Below, in pieces: positions 49,187-61,700 of a stretch of DNA of 64,000 bases (position 1 is its first letter; each line of letters begins with the position of its first letter). The notes under the pieces were generated by a model. It saw only the letters and a list, made by a program, of their open reading frames with translations. It made no database searches and was not told where the DNA came from. Both the position numbers and the translations under genes were made by a program. This DNA comes from Phylloscopus collybita (Eukaryota; Chordata; Aves; Passeriformes; Phylloscopidae): the NCBI GenBank assembly GCA_027886175.1, contig JAJNNQ010000006.1, forward strand, positions 3,782,001-3,846,000. The letters run 5' to 3'.

Positions 49187-49708
49187 TTAGAATCCGGGGG
49201 GGTTGAGGGGTATGAAGAAGGTATTAGGATTTTCACTTTTCATCTTTGTTTTGGAATCACTCTTTTGACAAAGTCTGTGTGAACTCTCTTCAGATGCTTC
49301 AACATATTTGTCAGACCACTGCACAGCAAGGCAGAGCATATTAATTCTTGGCACAAGTGTTTTGTCTCCAAGGAACATCAGGGCACCTTCTGTCCTGTAA
49401 TTAAACTGAACCTGCTCTTGGATCTGTTTATCCAAGCTTGTGCCATCTTCTGACTGATGATCCTGTGGTGATGTATGGCTGCAATGCATCATCTAAGTAG
49501 ATGCTGTGATGGGGAGTGACCTGAACAGGGGTGCAGGTTCAGTTTGATCTGGGCACCAAAGACAGAGCACAGGGCAGCTCTCATCCCACCAGCATTTTAG
49601 TGCTGCTGTTACCAGGGCACAGAGCAGGGGTGAGGAGGAGTGTGATGTGGCCATTCTCAGTATAAAGATGTGCACCTTTTTACATGTGAGACTGTTTTTA
49701 AGGGCCAC
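49187..49708 (-). pseudogene. 174-codon minus-strand frame with one amber stop, unidentified
   Basis: Two minus-strand frames, 49708-49493 (71 codons) and 49492-49187 (101 codons), are in the same frame, separated by a single TAG at 49495-49493. The second half has protein-like composition (EDGTSLDKQIQEQVQFNY, then LCLAVQWSDKYVEASEESS) and ordinary vertebrate codon choice. The upstream limit is a TAA. The patch is GC-richer than its surroundings. I see no family match, splice consensus or poly-A signal that would settle whether this is a decayed retrocopy, a repeat-derived frame or chance. Confidence 0.25.
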
Positions 49709-52700
49709 ACAAGCAGGCTGGGCAGTTTAAGTTTCTCCAGAAGACTTTTATTGGTATAAGTTTGGGAATAGGTGTTAATGCAGTTGAAAAGAGAGGAACT
49801 ATACACCCTTGTTAGAGATTAATCAGTTTTGGGAAAGGACAATTTCCATCCACTTCAAGAAAAAGATTTTTTTTCCCCATATTTGGAAAAAAAAAGGAAA
49901 GAAAGAAAGCTTAAGATTATCTTGTATTTGGACATTCTGCCTCACAGCATCCCTTCTCTCTATTTGAATCCACCAGTGGATCCCCAGGATCCAGGGATCT
50001 CTTAAACTTTTTCTGACACAGAGTGTGATTGCATTAATAGCCAATGATCCGTTCAACACAATATGTCTCAGAATTTAATTCAGCATTCAGGAAATCAGAT
50101 CTATTTGAGGAACAGAATTTAAACACGATTGGCTTCAGGCCTATGCTTGAGTCAATAAACTTTAATGAGACAAAGTTTAATGGCTTTCTTCAGTCAGGGC
50201 AAAGGTAGTCTGTGTTGAGGGCTTACAGCTTTAAGCCTAGACACCAACATTATTTTAAGATTTAAATATCCATTTAAGATACAGCAGTATTTAAATAGGC
50301 TTTCAGAACCATGCATCATATAGTATGTGAATATTAATGTTTTAAATTATACAACAAAAGAAAGAATTAAATGTTTAAAAGAGTTGACATAACACTCACA
50401 TTAATAGATTGTGCCCAATATTGAGTATAAAGTAAAAATCCAAACCAGCTGAACTGAAATTTATGATAATAGATTTAAAAATCATTTGGTTACATATTTT
50501 TTGCCTTCTTTCTCTTTGTGTATTAACTACACCTTTTTTCCAAGTGCCTTTAGATGCTTGAGTCCAAGACAATTTATATTTATGTGGAATAGGAAAAAGA
50601 ATTAGCCTCTCAGTATATATTCAAATGAGAATTTCACTGTTTTTCAATTTCATTCTTCTCTGAAAACTGAGTACATTATTAAGATCTGGGAGGACAAATT
50701 AACTTTCTGAAGCTGATTGTTTTTAAGGCCTGTTTTTTTTTTTTAAATCTAATTTTCTCTTCACATTTTCATTCATCAGTAAAAATGCCATACACAAATG
50801 GGAAGTACACTTAATTTTTTTGGAACCTCTGTAAGTTATGAAAAAATAGAAACTTTTTAAATGCAAAACTTAACATTAGCTATAGCTTTGTGAATGGCAT
50901 GTAGATAGTAAAATTCAATGTCTTATTTAATAACTATAATTTAATTTTTATTGCATTCCATCCTTACTCAGATATTCACACTGTACCTCCTCAAACAGAT
51001 CTAATATGACAACACACTTGACTCCTGTCCCCCGTCCTCAAATTTTGCACTGATATTGCAGAGAAGCTTGGGACCCATGGGAAGGGCAGCCCTTGCCATG
51101 CTATTCAGAGATACAAGGACCACAGTATCTCCTCTTTCTACTTCTCTTTAACGTTTGGTACATGTTGTGGAGCCTTACCAAAAACAAAGCCCTGATGAAA
51201 CAGTGCAGCACCTTTCCACAGCACTTCTTGTTGTTAAATGAAATGGGGCATGACATCTGGAGAGGTGGAAAGCTTTGCTGACTGTTTTATCCTGAAAGCA
51301 CCAAAGGCTTTAAAAAAAAGTGCCTTGTTTTGTTTAAACTTGAAAGGTGGACATTATTTTTTCTGAAATGTACTAAAATAAAATCTCCAGCTGAGCTGCA
51401 ATTTTAGAAAGCTATCTGGCCTTCTCTGTTATGCCCCTTATGCAACTAAGCTTAAGCACCTTAATGAACTTTAATGTTAACCCAAATGCTTGAAGAAAAC
51501 AATGCATATGGAAAAGCCAGAACCAGGATAAAATCTTTCCAAACTAAGTACATTTTTTCCCTTCTCCCTAAAAGCACTCTATATAGTTTACAGGCAAATT
51601 GCAGGTATATATAGGCTACAAGCAAATAGGGCCTTTCAACATACTATATGTCTGCAAAAAACAATTTCTCTCCTAGAGAAAAAGTCATTACTGGAAAACA
51701 ATCCCATTTTAAGATCTCTAAGGAGGTAAACTATCTAGAAACAATATCTAGGTAATAGCTACATATTTATCTGCTGTACTGGAGACATGCTTGCTTGCTT
51801 TTTTTGTTTTGTTTTGTTTTGTTTTTTCTTTTTTCCCAACGCATTTTTGATCTGAGCTCCATAGTTAGGTTAATTAGGAGTTAGACACATTGCAAATTAA
51901 AATCTGGAGCTGTTTTGAACTTTCAGATTCCCATGGTCCAGGCAAGTTCATCTATATATGCTCTGTTTCCATTTCTCAAATGTCCTTTAGAGAAGGTTAA
52001 GATTTTCCATTTGAGAATAGATGATGTGGTTGGAGAGCTTCACTATTCAGTGTTCTGGGATAGAATATTTCGCATGTGAAGATTTTGGAAACTTCTTATA
52101 TTTTAATTCTGATGACTTCTGCTTTCAGTTTGCTGGAATTATTTTTTTTCTGATCTGTGACCTTTAAAATATTTTCTGATTTTACAGTGTAAGCAAATAC
52201 AAGCCAGGTAATGTTTTTTTAAGAATTTTTGGAACTAAATAAGGTCAATATAGAATACGCATGGCAAATTATTTCTGTTTTAATGCTCCATTGTTTTAAT
52301 AATTTAGTCAGTAATAATGATGTATACCTAATTTTCTTATGCTACACAGAAAAAAAATGTTAACAAATAAAGAGGATCAAGGTTAAAATGTAATTAAAAA
52401 TACAAGAGAAAAAAGTTTCTTTGCAAGACAAGGAATCTACAAACAGAAGAAAAATTACAAGCTATGGGTAGAGACTCCTCAGTCAATTTGATATCTGTTT
52501 AAGACATTATTTTCAAGCGTACAATTTCAAGTTATTTATTGCCATCATATCCAGTGCCATGTGTATATCTATGTATGACAAATATAAAATTTTTGTCCCT
52601 GAAGATGATACCCATACTTAACTACCTAAGAACCAAGTAAACACAAGAAAAATGAGTACTCATAATGCACTGTTTCTCATTTTCTCTACTATTTTGTGAA

Positions 52701-55700
52701 CACTGAATCATTTTGTGTTTTGTATTTTAACTCAGGCTTTATTCCTGAGTTAAAGGTGCTTTGTAAGTGGCTAACGATCATCAGTATTTTATTTAAACCC
52801 ACCCTTTAGCTGTAATCATAAAGAAACCCTTTTTCTTTAAATGTATATACATCCTTGAAAGAAATAAGAGTTGATCTACATGCTGCAGGCAAGCTTGAGA
52901 TAACTATAAATTGTAGCACAGCTGAAACTTAGCCCTGGCAAACTGTATTCATACAGTTCTGTCTAAATATTACGCCCAATCCAAGGCTTCTCAAAATTAC
53001 AAATTTACTTTTTCCTTCAGCATTCCTTCTTTCTTTCAGGCTCAATCTTTTCCCTTTCCGTCTTTAAATGTCTGTGGGAAAAAGAAAAATATGAGCTTTT
53101 CAAGTCTATGAAAGTCTTCAAAATAAACAACAAATATTGGCACATACACATGAATAACACAAAGAGAAGTGGAAAAGCATATAGGAAATAAAATGAATCT
53201 TTATTTAAAAGAAGGACATTGTAGTCCTCGCTTTAGGAAATATGCTTAGTTCAACATGTCAGTCACCAGAAAATTCATCAAGTTTTAGTGTTTGAAATAT
53301 GCTAAGTGGTTAAGAAGAATAAGAGACTGTTTGATTTCTAAAGTGTATTTTCCAGGTAGCTCAGGGATCAGAATGGAGCAACCTTCCCTCAGAATTGCAG
53401 AGACAACAGGAAAGCTTATCACCCTGTCTCCTTCTACATGGGGTGCCTCTTTCAAGTAAGATAAAGCTAATCAAAGCCTCAAGCATTTGTGGCAGGAGAC
53501 AGCGAATTAAACATACAAAAACCACTAGGTGGTCTTGTCTTTGTAAGCAGAAATGATTTGATGTGTGCCTTTATATTTTAATTGAAATAAAATGCAGAGA
53601 TACTACATGCAGAAAAGAAAAAGATTGCTGTAATGAATGAATCAAATTGTATGTGGTCTTAGATGCGTGTCTAAAATTTATAAATATTACATAGAGGATT
53701 TTTCACCTTTCTCCCTGTCCTTGCTGTTTAAAATGAAGCTCTTTCAGTATCAATAAATAAATGTGTTCCCTAAAGCGTAAGCAATTCTCATTCACCTCTA
53801 CTACACTGTCCACTATCACAATGGATTGACTGACCACACAATCCTGATTTTGGAATCTGAGTTTCAGGAAGTGATATTAAGCTGCTTTGAGTTGTCATAG
53901 AAATTGCATTTCTAAAAGAGATAAGTAGGTTCCAGATTCCTAAATAGTGCTGCAACAGGAGCACTTTAGAAACTATAATGGAGCTATAGGACTCGGTATT
54001 CACAATTGTTGAATTGAAATGATCACATCATTTATGAAAACACATACCTAGATGTCCTTGACCATTTATGACAGCAGTAATGAGAGCAAACACAGCCAGC
54101 CTCAATTTAAACATGAATAAATATGAACCTTTCTGACATCAACTGTCCTTCCTTTGACAGTTTCACTACATACTAACTAAAGAAAACACATCACTATTCC
54201 AGAACAGATTTCATCTTAAAAAAAAAACAATCGAGCTCTTTATTGTCAGCACAGAAGAACTAAAGATGCTATAAAATAATAAAACACTTTTATTTCTTCC
54301 TGCATTTCAGCAATTGGAAATAGCATTGAATCTGGCTTGTGTGGCAGGGCTTACAACCACACTGCAGATGAATATTGCCAAGTGGCAATTGTGTTACATA
54401 CTTACCTACAGCAACCATATATTTAATGTAGACTAAGATTTGTGCTGGCATGTGCATAATCAGTCAAATTTGTGTTGCATATATACACATCACAGAGGAA
54501 GAAGAGACATCAGAGTCCAGTTCACCACACCTGGAGTCTGGACACTTGTCTGTGAGGGTCTGCCTTTCTCCATTGTCTCTAAACATCTCATTTAGGGGGC
54601 TAATCTCCCAGGCATCTATAGGTAAGTGGTTTGAATTTTGTTTTCTTTCACTACAGACGGGGTAAAAAGAACTGGGTTTATACACCTCTTTTTATCTGTG
54701 TTTCCTGGGTCATTTGGAGAGCTTGTTCAGTTTCACATGGCATATTGCATTAATCTGTGTTAATTAGAGGTAAACCCCCAGGTCTTGTTTGAATATTCAC
54801 TGACAGTAAATTTTAGGGAGAAATATGCCATTTCAGATTACTGTTTCCTATTTCTTGAATTCTCCATTGCATTAATGGCTTCAGCATTACCTTAACACTG
54901 TTATCTGTGACAGCATCAAACCCTAATGTTGTTGGCAAGGAAATGTGTCACTCAAATCAAACTCCCCCTTCTTTGTCATTGCACCCTGAGATTACAGGCT
55001 GGGCACCCAGGTCTCTAAAACCTTTACAGCCTTCCAGAGTAAGGCTGTTCTTTAGAGGCACAGTCCCATGGAAAATGACCCCATATTTTGATTTGTTTTT
55101 CTCTTTCCTTTTCTCCAAGCTGTGTTTGGCGTCCGATTGGCAAAGTGAATCTGTTCCTCCACAAGATTCTAATTTGAGAGAGGAAGAGTTGTAGCCCCAA
55201 AGCTCTCTTTCCTCCAGCTCATATTTAGGTTCTTCTGAAGCAGTAGACTAACCATTTCTAGAAGTTTGCTGTCCTTCCCTGTGGCCATACTCATGGGTAG
55301 TTTTCATGCCTTCTGATGACAAGGAGTCTATAAATCTTCTGTTTCTTCTAACACCATGTTCCAGTGGAAGTTGCACTGGGTGAAGCTTTGGATATCAATA
55401 ACAGTTATTAACTTTCCATTACAGCTCTATGCTCACTTCCACCTTCCACAGGTTCAACCAGCTGTCACTTCCTCCCCACTATGCCATAAGTTCAAGTAAT
55501 TCTAAATCATAGTTCTGACAGTGAAAACTCAAACAGGCCTGTGATACACATTAGCTCTGCTCTCTAAAGAGCTCTGCTATATGGTTTGCACGGTTAGGTG
55601 GTTGTGTGCATAACACACACACAGATCTCCTGTTTACTAATCCATTTTTACCATCCAATATTGGAGTTTAGGTTTCTGGATTATGGAGTTAATTTTTGTC

Positions 55701-56285
55701 TTCTTCCTAAAATGAAACTGAACTAATTCCCATATTTTTGAATGGATGTTTTCCCTTGTATGCTCTTAACAGTTTCTTAAAGGCTTGCCAAACTTTAAAG
55801 CTGAAGGGTTTTTTCCCTGTGTTTTGGGGTCTTTTTTTGTCTTTTTTTTTCTTTTCTTCTGGCAAGGCAAGCAATACTTTGCAATCAGCTTAGCATATAA
55901 TACGTTTGCTTCTGAAATAATTGATGTATATCAACTTTATACATAAAACATGACAAAAGCCCATCAGCTATACTTTGCAGTCAGGAGATTAAAAATAAAA
56001 AATATTGTTAAAAAGTTGATTGGCAAAAATGTCCTAGTTATTCAAATAGTTTGCATCAGTGTCTCTTTAATGACAACTAAGCTCTTTAAAAAGTCTTATT
56101 CTGTTTGATAAAAAGTCTTTTTAAAGAGGAGCTTGAATTTACACTTCTAAATTCTGTTTTTGAAGACTTTTAAAATGTTTGCTCATTTGAAACATTATAT
56201 CTAGTCTAGTAAGACACATAAGCTAAGCAAACAACTTCTAAAATATGTACATCAGCAAATCAAAATACCATCTTAACACTGACAT
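49709..56285. other. 6.5-kb AT-rich stretch with no recognised gene
   Basis: A GTTTT pentamer run lies at 51796-51836 and T-rich runs occur near 50733 and 55806-55860. Frames at 54450-54685 and 54907-55194 (71-95 codons) sit in slightly GC-richer DNA but show no domain, and neither has a good acceptor and donor pair. Confidence 0.5.
51796..51836. repeat. GTTTT pentanucleotide microsatellite
   Basis: About four GTTTT units within a longer T-rich tract that follows two TTGC units. Confidence 0.9.
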
Positions 56286-56424
56286 TAAAAATATTTTTTA
56301 CTAAAAATATATTTTTATATTTTGATTCATTGATGAAATTCATGAAATTCATGAAATAAATAAAAATATTTTTTACTAAAAAAATTTTTATATTTTGATT
56401 CATTCATGAAATTCATGGAATAAA
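56286..56424. repeat. 75-bp tandem duplication, about 1.9 copies
   Basis: The first unit begins TAAAAATATTTTTTACTAAA at 56286 and the second repeats this exactly at 56361. Both go on through TTTTTATATTTTGATTCATT and GAAATTCATG to AATAAA. Differences are few: an ATAT versus a short A run, one ATGAAATTC unit fewer in the second copy, and single substitutions. Inside each unit GAAATTCAT is itself repeated. It looks like a young slippage or unequal-exchange event. Confidence 0.9.
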
Positions 56425-57131
56425 GATTGTAGAGTGTAGATGACTTATGAATGTGCATGTGTGTGTATATTCAATCCCACTGTGATTTACAAATGATGAG
56501 CAGTACTACACAATTTAACTGATCAGAATTATTGAGCAAAGACATGTAGGAACATCCTAATCAGTATGAATAGGCACAGTACAATCAATTTCTTAGTTAT
56601 AGAATTAGTATCAATATGACAACATCTGTAGAAACTAAGAGCATACTGTTCTACAGACCAAAGGTGCTTGTCTTGCACCCAGCTGGTAAATTGCATCTTT
56701 TTGCTTGTGCTTAAACGAAATGTACGAGAAATACTATAAACATATTGCAGAAACCTATCACCTTCATGATATACAAGTAATACCTAAAATGTCTTCTCCT
56801 CTGAATTCTAAAGAACTCATTATTTTTACGTGCATCTGGAGCTTAAGTAAAAGTGAATATAAAAGTTTAATCTTACCAGAGTTCTTAGAAATATGCACAC
56901 ATTCTTGGAATGATACATTTGAGGTGAGATAGCTGAACAAGAACTAGAACTAGTTGGAATATAGTGTAAGTCATTCTTTGCTTAAGAACTAATAACAGAA
57001 CTGTCTATGAAACCAAAGCCACACTGGGACAGTTTCTGAAGATAGTAGAATAATGATAAACAAATTTATCGAACACACATTTCAGTTATGATTCCTGAAT
57101 GTTTAAAATATGTTCAGACAATTAAAAGGGA
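56425..57131. other. AT-rich non-coding stretch
   Basis: A 75-codon plus frame (56705-56932) has no recognisable domain. Confidence 0.5.
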
Positions 57132-57840
57132 TCACAGAAACATAGAACTAAACTATATGACTAAGGCCACTAATTAGATGCTCCTTGAATTCTGGCAGGC
57201 TTGTTGTCATATCCACGTTCCCAGGGAGACTTTTCCAGTGATCACCCATCCTCTCAGTGAAAAACCTTTTCTTAATGACCAACCTGAATTTCTCTTGGCA
57301 CAGCTTCATTCCATTTCCTCATGTCCTACTACTGGTCACCAGAGGGAGGAAACCAGCCCCTCTGCCTCCTCTGTTCTCCTTGAGGAAGCTGTTGACTTCG
57401 ATGTGGGCACCTTGCACCCTTCTCTTCTCCAAGCTGAGCAAACTAAGCAACCTCAGCTGCAACCTCTTGCCTTCAAGATCATTCCTCCTCCTCTGGACAC
57501 ATTTTAATAGTCTGATGTCGTTCTCATACCTCATGTGTCCAAAACTCCACACAATACTGGTGGTGAGGCTGCAGCGGTGCAGTGTAGAGTGGAACAATCA
57601 CCACCTTCTGCTGGTGGTGGAACTGGCTGCCCTTCCATGCTTTGTACATCGCAGGGCATTGCTTGTTGGCCTTTTTGGCTGCCAGGAAATGCTGTTGATG
57701 CATGTTAAACCTCCTATCATCCCAAATCCCCCAGATCCCTTTCCACAATGCCGCACTCCAACTTCCCCCACTTTGCATGTATAACCAGGGTTATCCTGTC
57801 CCAGATGCATAATTTGGCCCTTGCTCTTGTTGAAACAAAA
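57132..57840 (-). mobile_element. CR1 LINE, 3'-terminal ~700 bp, minus orientation
   Basis: The plus strand begins CACAGAAACATAGAACTAAAC, the eroded antisense 3' end, and runs through the CR1 C-terminal region. Minus-strand frames give, from high to low coordinate, MHLGQDNPGY (57810, the KVLHLG block) and QKVVIVPLYTAPLQPHHQYC with VEFWTHEV (about 57590-57524). Next come YENDIRLLKCVQRRR and LLSLLSLEKRRVQGAHIEV, in the frame 57597-57319. These are the ordered blocks that follow the reverse-transcriptase palm in ORF2. The blocks lie in different frames, so it is inactive. It is 5' truncated. The 175-codon plus-strand frame 57257-57784 is its antisense shadow. Confidence 0.92.
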
Positions 57841-58671
57841 ACTTTTTGAATGGTCAGCTCAGAGTACAGGGTGGGTTTGTCTTGACTAAGCTTTGAGGCA
57901 AAAAATTTCAAGAAAATCATCTCAGAAGAGACATTCCCAGCTCTGTATTGAGTAATATAGCAGTATACTATACACTCAATAGTTTGATGAACTATTCAAA
58001 TACATTAGCAATAATATTAGTTTATTGGTTTATGATGGACAGTAAGATTTGATTAGAGTTGTGTCTTGAACTGTGATTTCTCTGTTCACTGTTCACCCTT
58101 AGGTTTACTCATTCTTTTGCTGCAGTATACTTGAATCATTTAACAATAATAATTACTCTAAAAGTCCAATTCAACAGACTCATTTTAGGCAATCACTGCA
58201 GCATGAATCAAACAGTACTTTTGGAGTTTCTTAACAAGGATTCTAAAAAAAAAACCCTAAACATGCAGTTTAGATATCTGCGTTATAGAAATTTCTAGTA
58301 GTTGTGGTGAGACCCTGTTTTTTGGCTTCTGTTCAGATACTTGGAGAATATCAGAAATTAATTTAAGTTTGTATCAAATATACAGCTAATTTTGGATGGC
58401 AGCAGAAAAGGAAATACCAGCAATAAAAGGAATATTTTGCAATATAGAAATTACATTTTTACTTTACTAATACTTATACTTTGATTTTTTTAAATGAGAA
58501 TGACCAGAAAATAAGGGGAAATATAAGATCTGTGGTCCTATGTATTCTCCTAGCTGGTAGTCACCACACATTCATTGAAGACACCAAATTATTGGTATCA
58601 TTACCACTTATTAGGTAAAGGTACAATTCAAGTATATTCCCATTTCTCTTAATTAGTACTTTCTATGAGGG
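57841..58671. other. AT-rich non-coding stretch
   Basis: Nothing recognised. Confidence 0.5.
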
Positions 58672-58689
58672 TTTATTATTATTATTATT

Positions 58690-58724
<35 letters not shown>
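58672..58724. repeat. compound (TTA)n(TTG)n microsatellite
   Basis: About six TTA units run directly into about eleven TTG units, both uninterrupted. This is the pattern of a triplet microsatellite whose second half arose by an A-to-G change that then spread. Confidence 0.97.
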
Positions 58725-61700
58725 AACCACTAGGTCATACAATAGAATTGTATAGAATTTCTGCAGTAAAATACAATAAAAAGGGAAGAAGGGAGAAAAG
58801 AGTATCCAGGTAAAATTTTTTTCCTTCTGCAGTCTTTTTTTACATTGATCAGTATTAACCCCTGAGAGGGGGGTGTTTAGATCTGTCGCTTCACCATGCT
58901 GCTACATAACTAATTAATACTAATGGTGGAGCTGTGAACTCATCAGTCTAAGCTATTAAAATTAAAACATGAGCCTGAAAAAGGATTAAAACACGTTTAT
59001 TATCAATGGCAAAGCCAGAGCTTTTCCTCCCTTTCTGATTCCTAAGGAAGAGGGCAGTGTTGTATTTAATTTATCACACGAAATAAGACTTATCTGTACT
59101 CTAATCTATGACTGGATCTCCTCTTTCAGCAGCCTAAAGTCCAAAGGAAATGGTAGAATATCTTCTATGAAAATACAGTTATTATCACAATTCTGATAAT
59201 TCTGAGATCTAAAAAAAACAGAAGAAAATTCGTGATCTGTAGAGTCACACTGATGCAGGGGCAGCTGAAGCACAATGAGAGCATCCTAAGGAGGGATCAT
59301 TTTGGTGCTCTTTTTAAAGAAAGCATCTGGGTTTTGTCATTTAGCAAAAAACCCCAATGAATTACAGAAGAACTATTTCTAGAAGTAACCACTTAACTGC
59401 TGTTTTTGAGATAAGGAAATTAAACTACCTGTTTGGATCTCTTATTTAGTCAAATGTAGTGAGACTGGCAAATGTAGCATGAGTGAAATGTATCCTGTTC
59501 AGTGCTTGTCCCTTCATCTAACTTACCAATGGACTCAAAATTTAAACCCCAGTGATATCAGTGACAGCCTTCTTTATTTTAGCTTTTGCATATACAGAGT
59601 TATGACTATGTTCAAAAACAGGGTGAGCACAGAGAGTACATGTTTTGAAAACTGTGAAACCTTCACAGTGGCAACTAAACAGCCAGGGATCTGAGTGAGA
59701 ACACTGGGGAGGCAGGACGTGCTTATGACAGGATATTTCTGCCCTGTGAAAATTTTCAGGTAATTAATTCAGGTTATGGAACATGGTGCCACTGAAAGCT
59801 GGGTGTATTCACATTGCTGTACTCTGAGAATTGCTATTTATTTGATAAACGTCTACAAGGACCACAGAAATCAAATGACATTCATAAATCTAAACAGGAG
59901 GTGATAAAAACTCAAAGCTTTTAATAAGCAGGTACTTCCATCTGGTAGTTCTTCTGGCGACATTACAGGTGTATGTAGCAGAAATGTTTATGGAAGCATG
60001 GTCTTACTGTCCTCAGGATTTCTTCCCAGCAGATACATTGATTCAGAACAGAGCAAACGAGCAGAAATTTATACCAAATAATTTACCAAAAGCCTAACTC
60101 TTTGACAGCACTGAAAATGCAGTAGCAAAATGAATGGGGGAAAAAAAAAATGCGCAGGTAGACCTGGACATTATACTCTGTAAGAGCTGTGGCTTTGTTC
60201 AATCTGCTACAACTATGTTCTTGTGTGGTTCTGTTTCATTGAAATGCAAGCCACATGTTCAAGTTGTGAGGCCAGAGGGATCTATAGAGGGCTCAGGTGC
60301 TGATTTATAGAAGTCTCAGTTGCAACTTAAAACAGGGGTCTGATGTAGCAGCAAGCATGTCAAAAACTGATGACAGGAAAGAACTTGTAACAAAAGGATA
60401 CTTGGGGGTAAGGTGTTCCTTTCACTTTGTCTTCACAAAAACTCAAATAGGCATGGATCAGGGGATCAGAATATCTAAATAATATATATGGGGAAAAATA
60501 TAACTTTTAAAAGAAAACTGGAAAACAATCTGTTCTGCATAGCTTTAATTCATAGTAAAAAATTTTACTGATTGTGGCCTATTTTAGATCCATTTCTTGT
60601 GTTAAAATAAGAATAAGTCTTAACACCACTTTTCAAACCAAATCTGATGACTATCACTATAGAAATAGAGAACTTTTTCAAATCAATCTTTTTGAGTCTC
60701 TTTATTAAAAGTGACTATTCTGAATAATAAGAACATACTTTGTGTGATATTGAAGCTATTCACAGAAATGAAAATGAAAAGGAGAAACCTGAATATTGAT
60801 ATATTCTACATTTTTTTTCAGTCTTTCAAACGACAAGTGGTAAATTAGATTACTTTTACTTATAGACATCAAAGAACACAGTGTCTCAGAAAATCTCTGA
60901 GAAATGACATTACAAGCACTAGCTATTCTGCACAGTCCCAACAGAAGAGAAAGATGCAAAATGATGTTACTGCACTGTGAAAGATCTAAACAACCATAAA
61001 ACAGGTTCAGAACATAATTTCTGAAGTTCTCCATCACAAGTATTTAATTAATTGTCTCCAACAACCCCTGATAAGAGGCCTTTCCCATTAGCACAGACTA
61101 ACCCTGTCTCTCAGAAAAGAGACTGATTCATTTCTGATTTTCACCACAGCATCTCAAAGCTCTGACCAGAACTAAGCTTAGACACAAATATTTCAATGTT
61201 TAAGTTAGACTGACAATCCCTTCAAGTTAGTCAATATGTAACTGTGCTCCCTAGAGTTTGGCCAAAAATAGGAGAGACCACGGTTCTGAAAAAGGGTATA
61301 GATTTAAAAATATTTTTATTTTACTTAGATGTTCTGAAAGCATTGTTCAGAATTTATTACACTTAAAAATGTTACCACCATGATGAAATACTATAGTGTC
61401 AGTCCATTATCCTAAATTATATATCTTCCAAGACAACTTTGTGAACATACAGTGATAAGTCCAAAGTCTACACTTGCATGTACTGCCATATGTATTTCAA
61501 TAACACTATGCCCTTCAAAAGAGCAAGTAAAATATTTATGATATCACTACACTGCATTTTTTTCCTAAATTATTTAAATTTATAACATAAGTGAGAAAAA
61601 AACCCAAAACCCTAACAACCTGGTGTAATTAACAATTTAACAAAGTCTATATTTGGCATTCTTGGCTGAAGTGCATAGTTTACTCATAACAGTGAATTTT

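Noticed and set aside
57257..57784. 175-codon plus-strand frame, the longest in the window
   Set aside because: It lies wholly antisense to the CR1 copy at 57132-57840, whose minus-strand blocks (VPLYTAPLQPHHQYC, EKRRVQG) are recognisable. The plus frame is a shadow.
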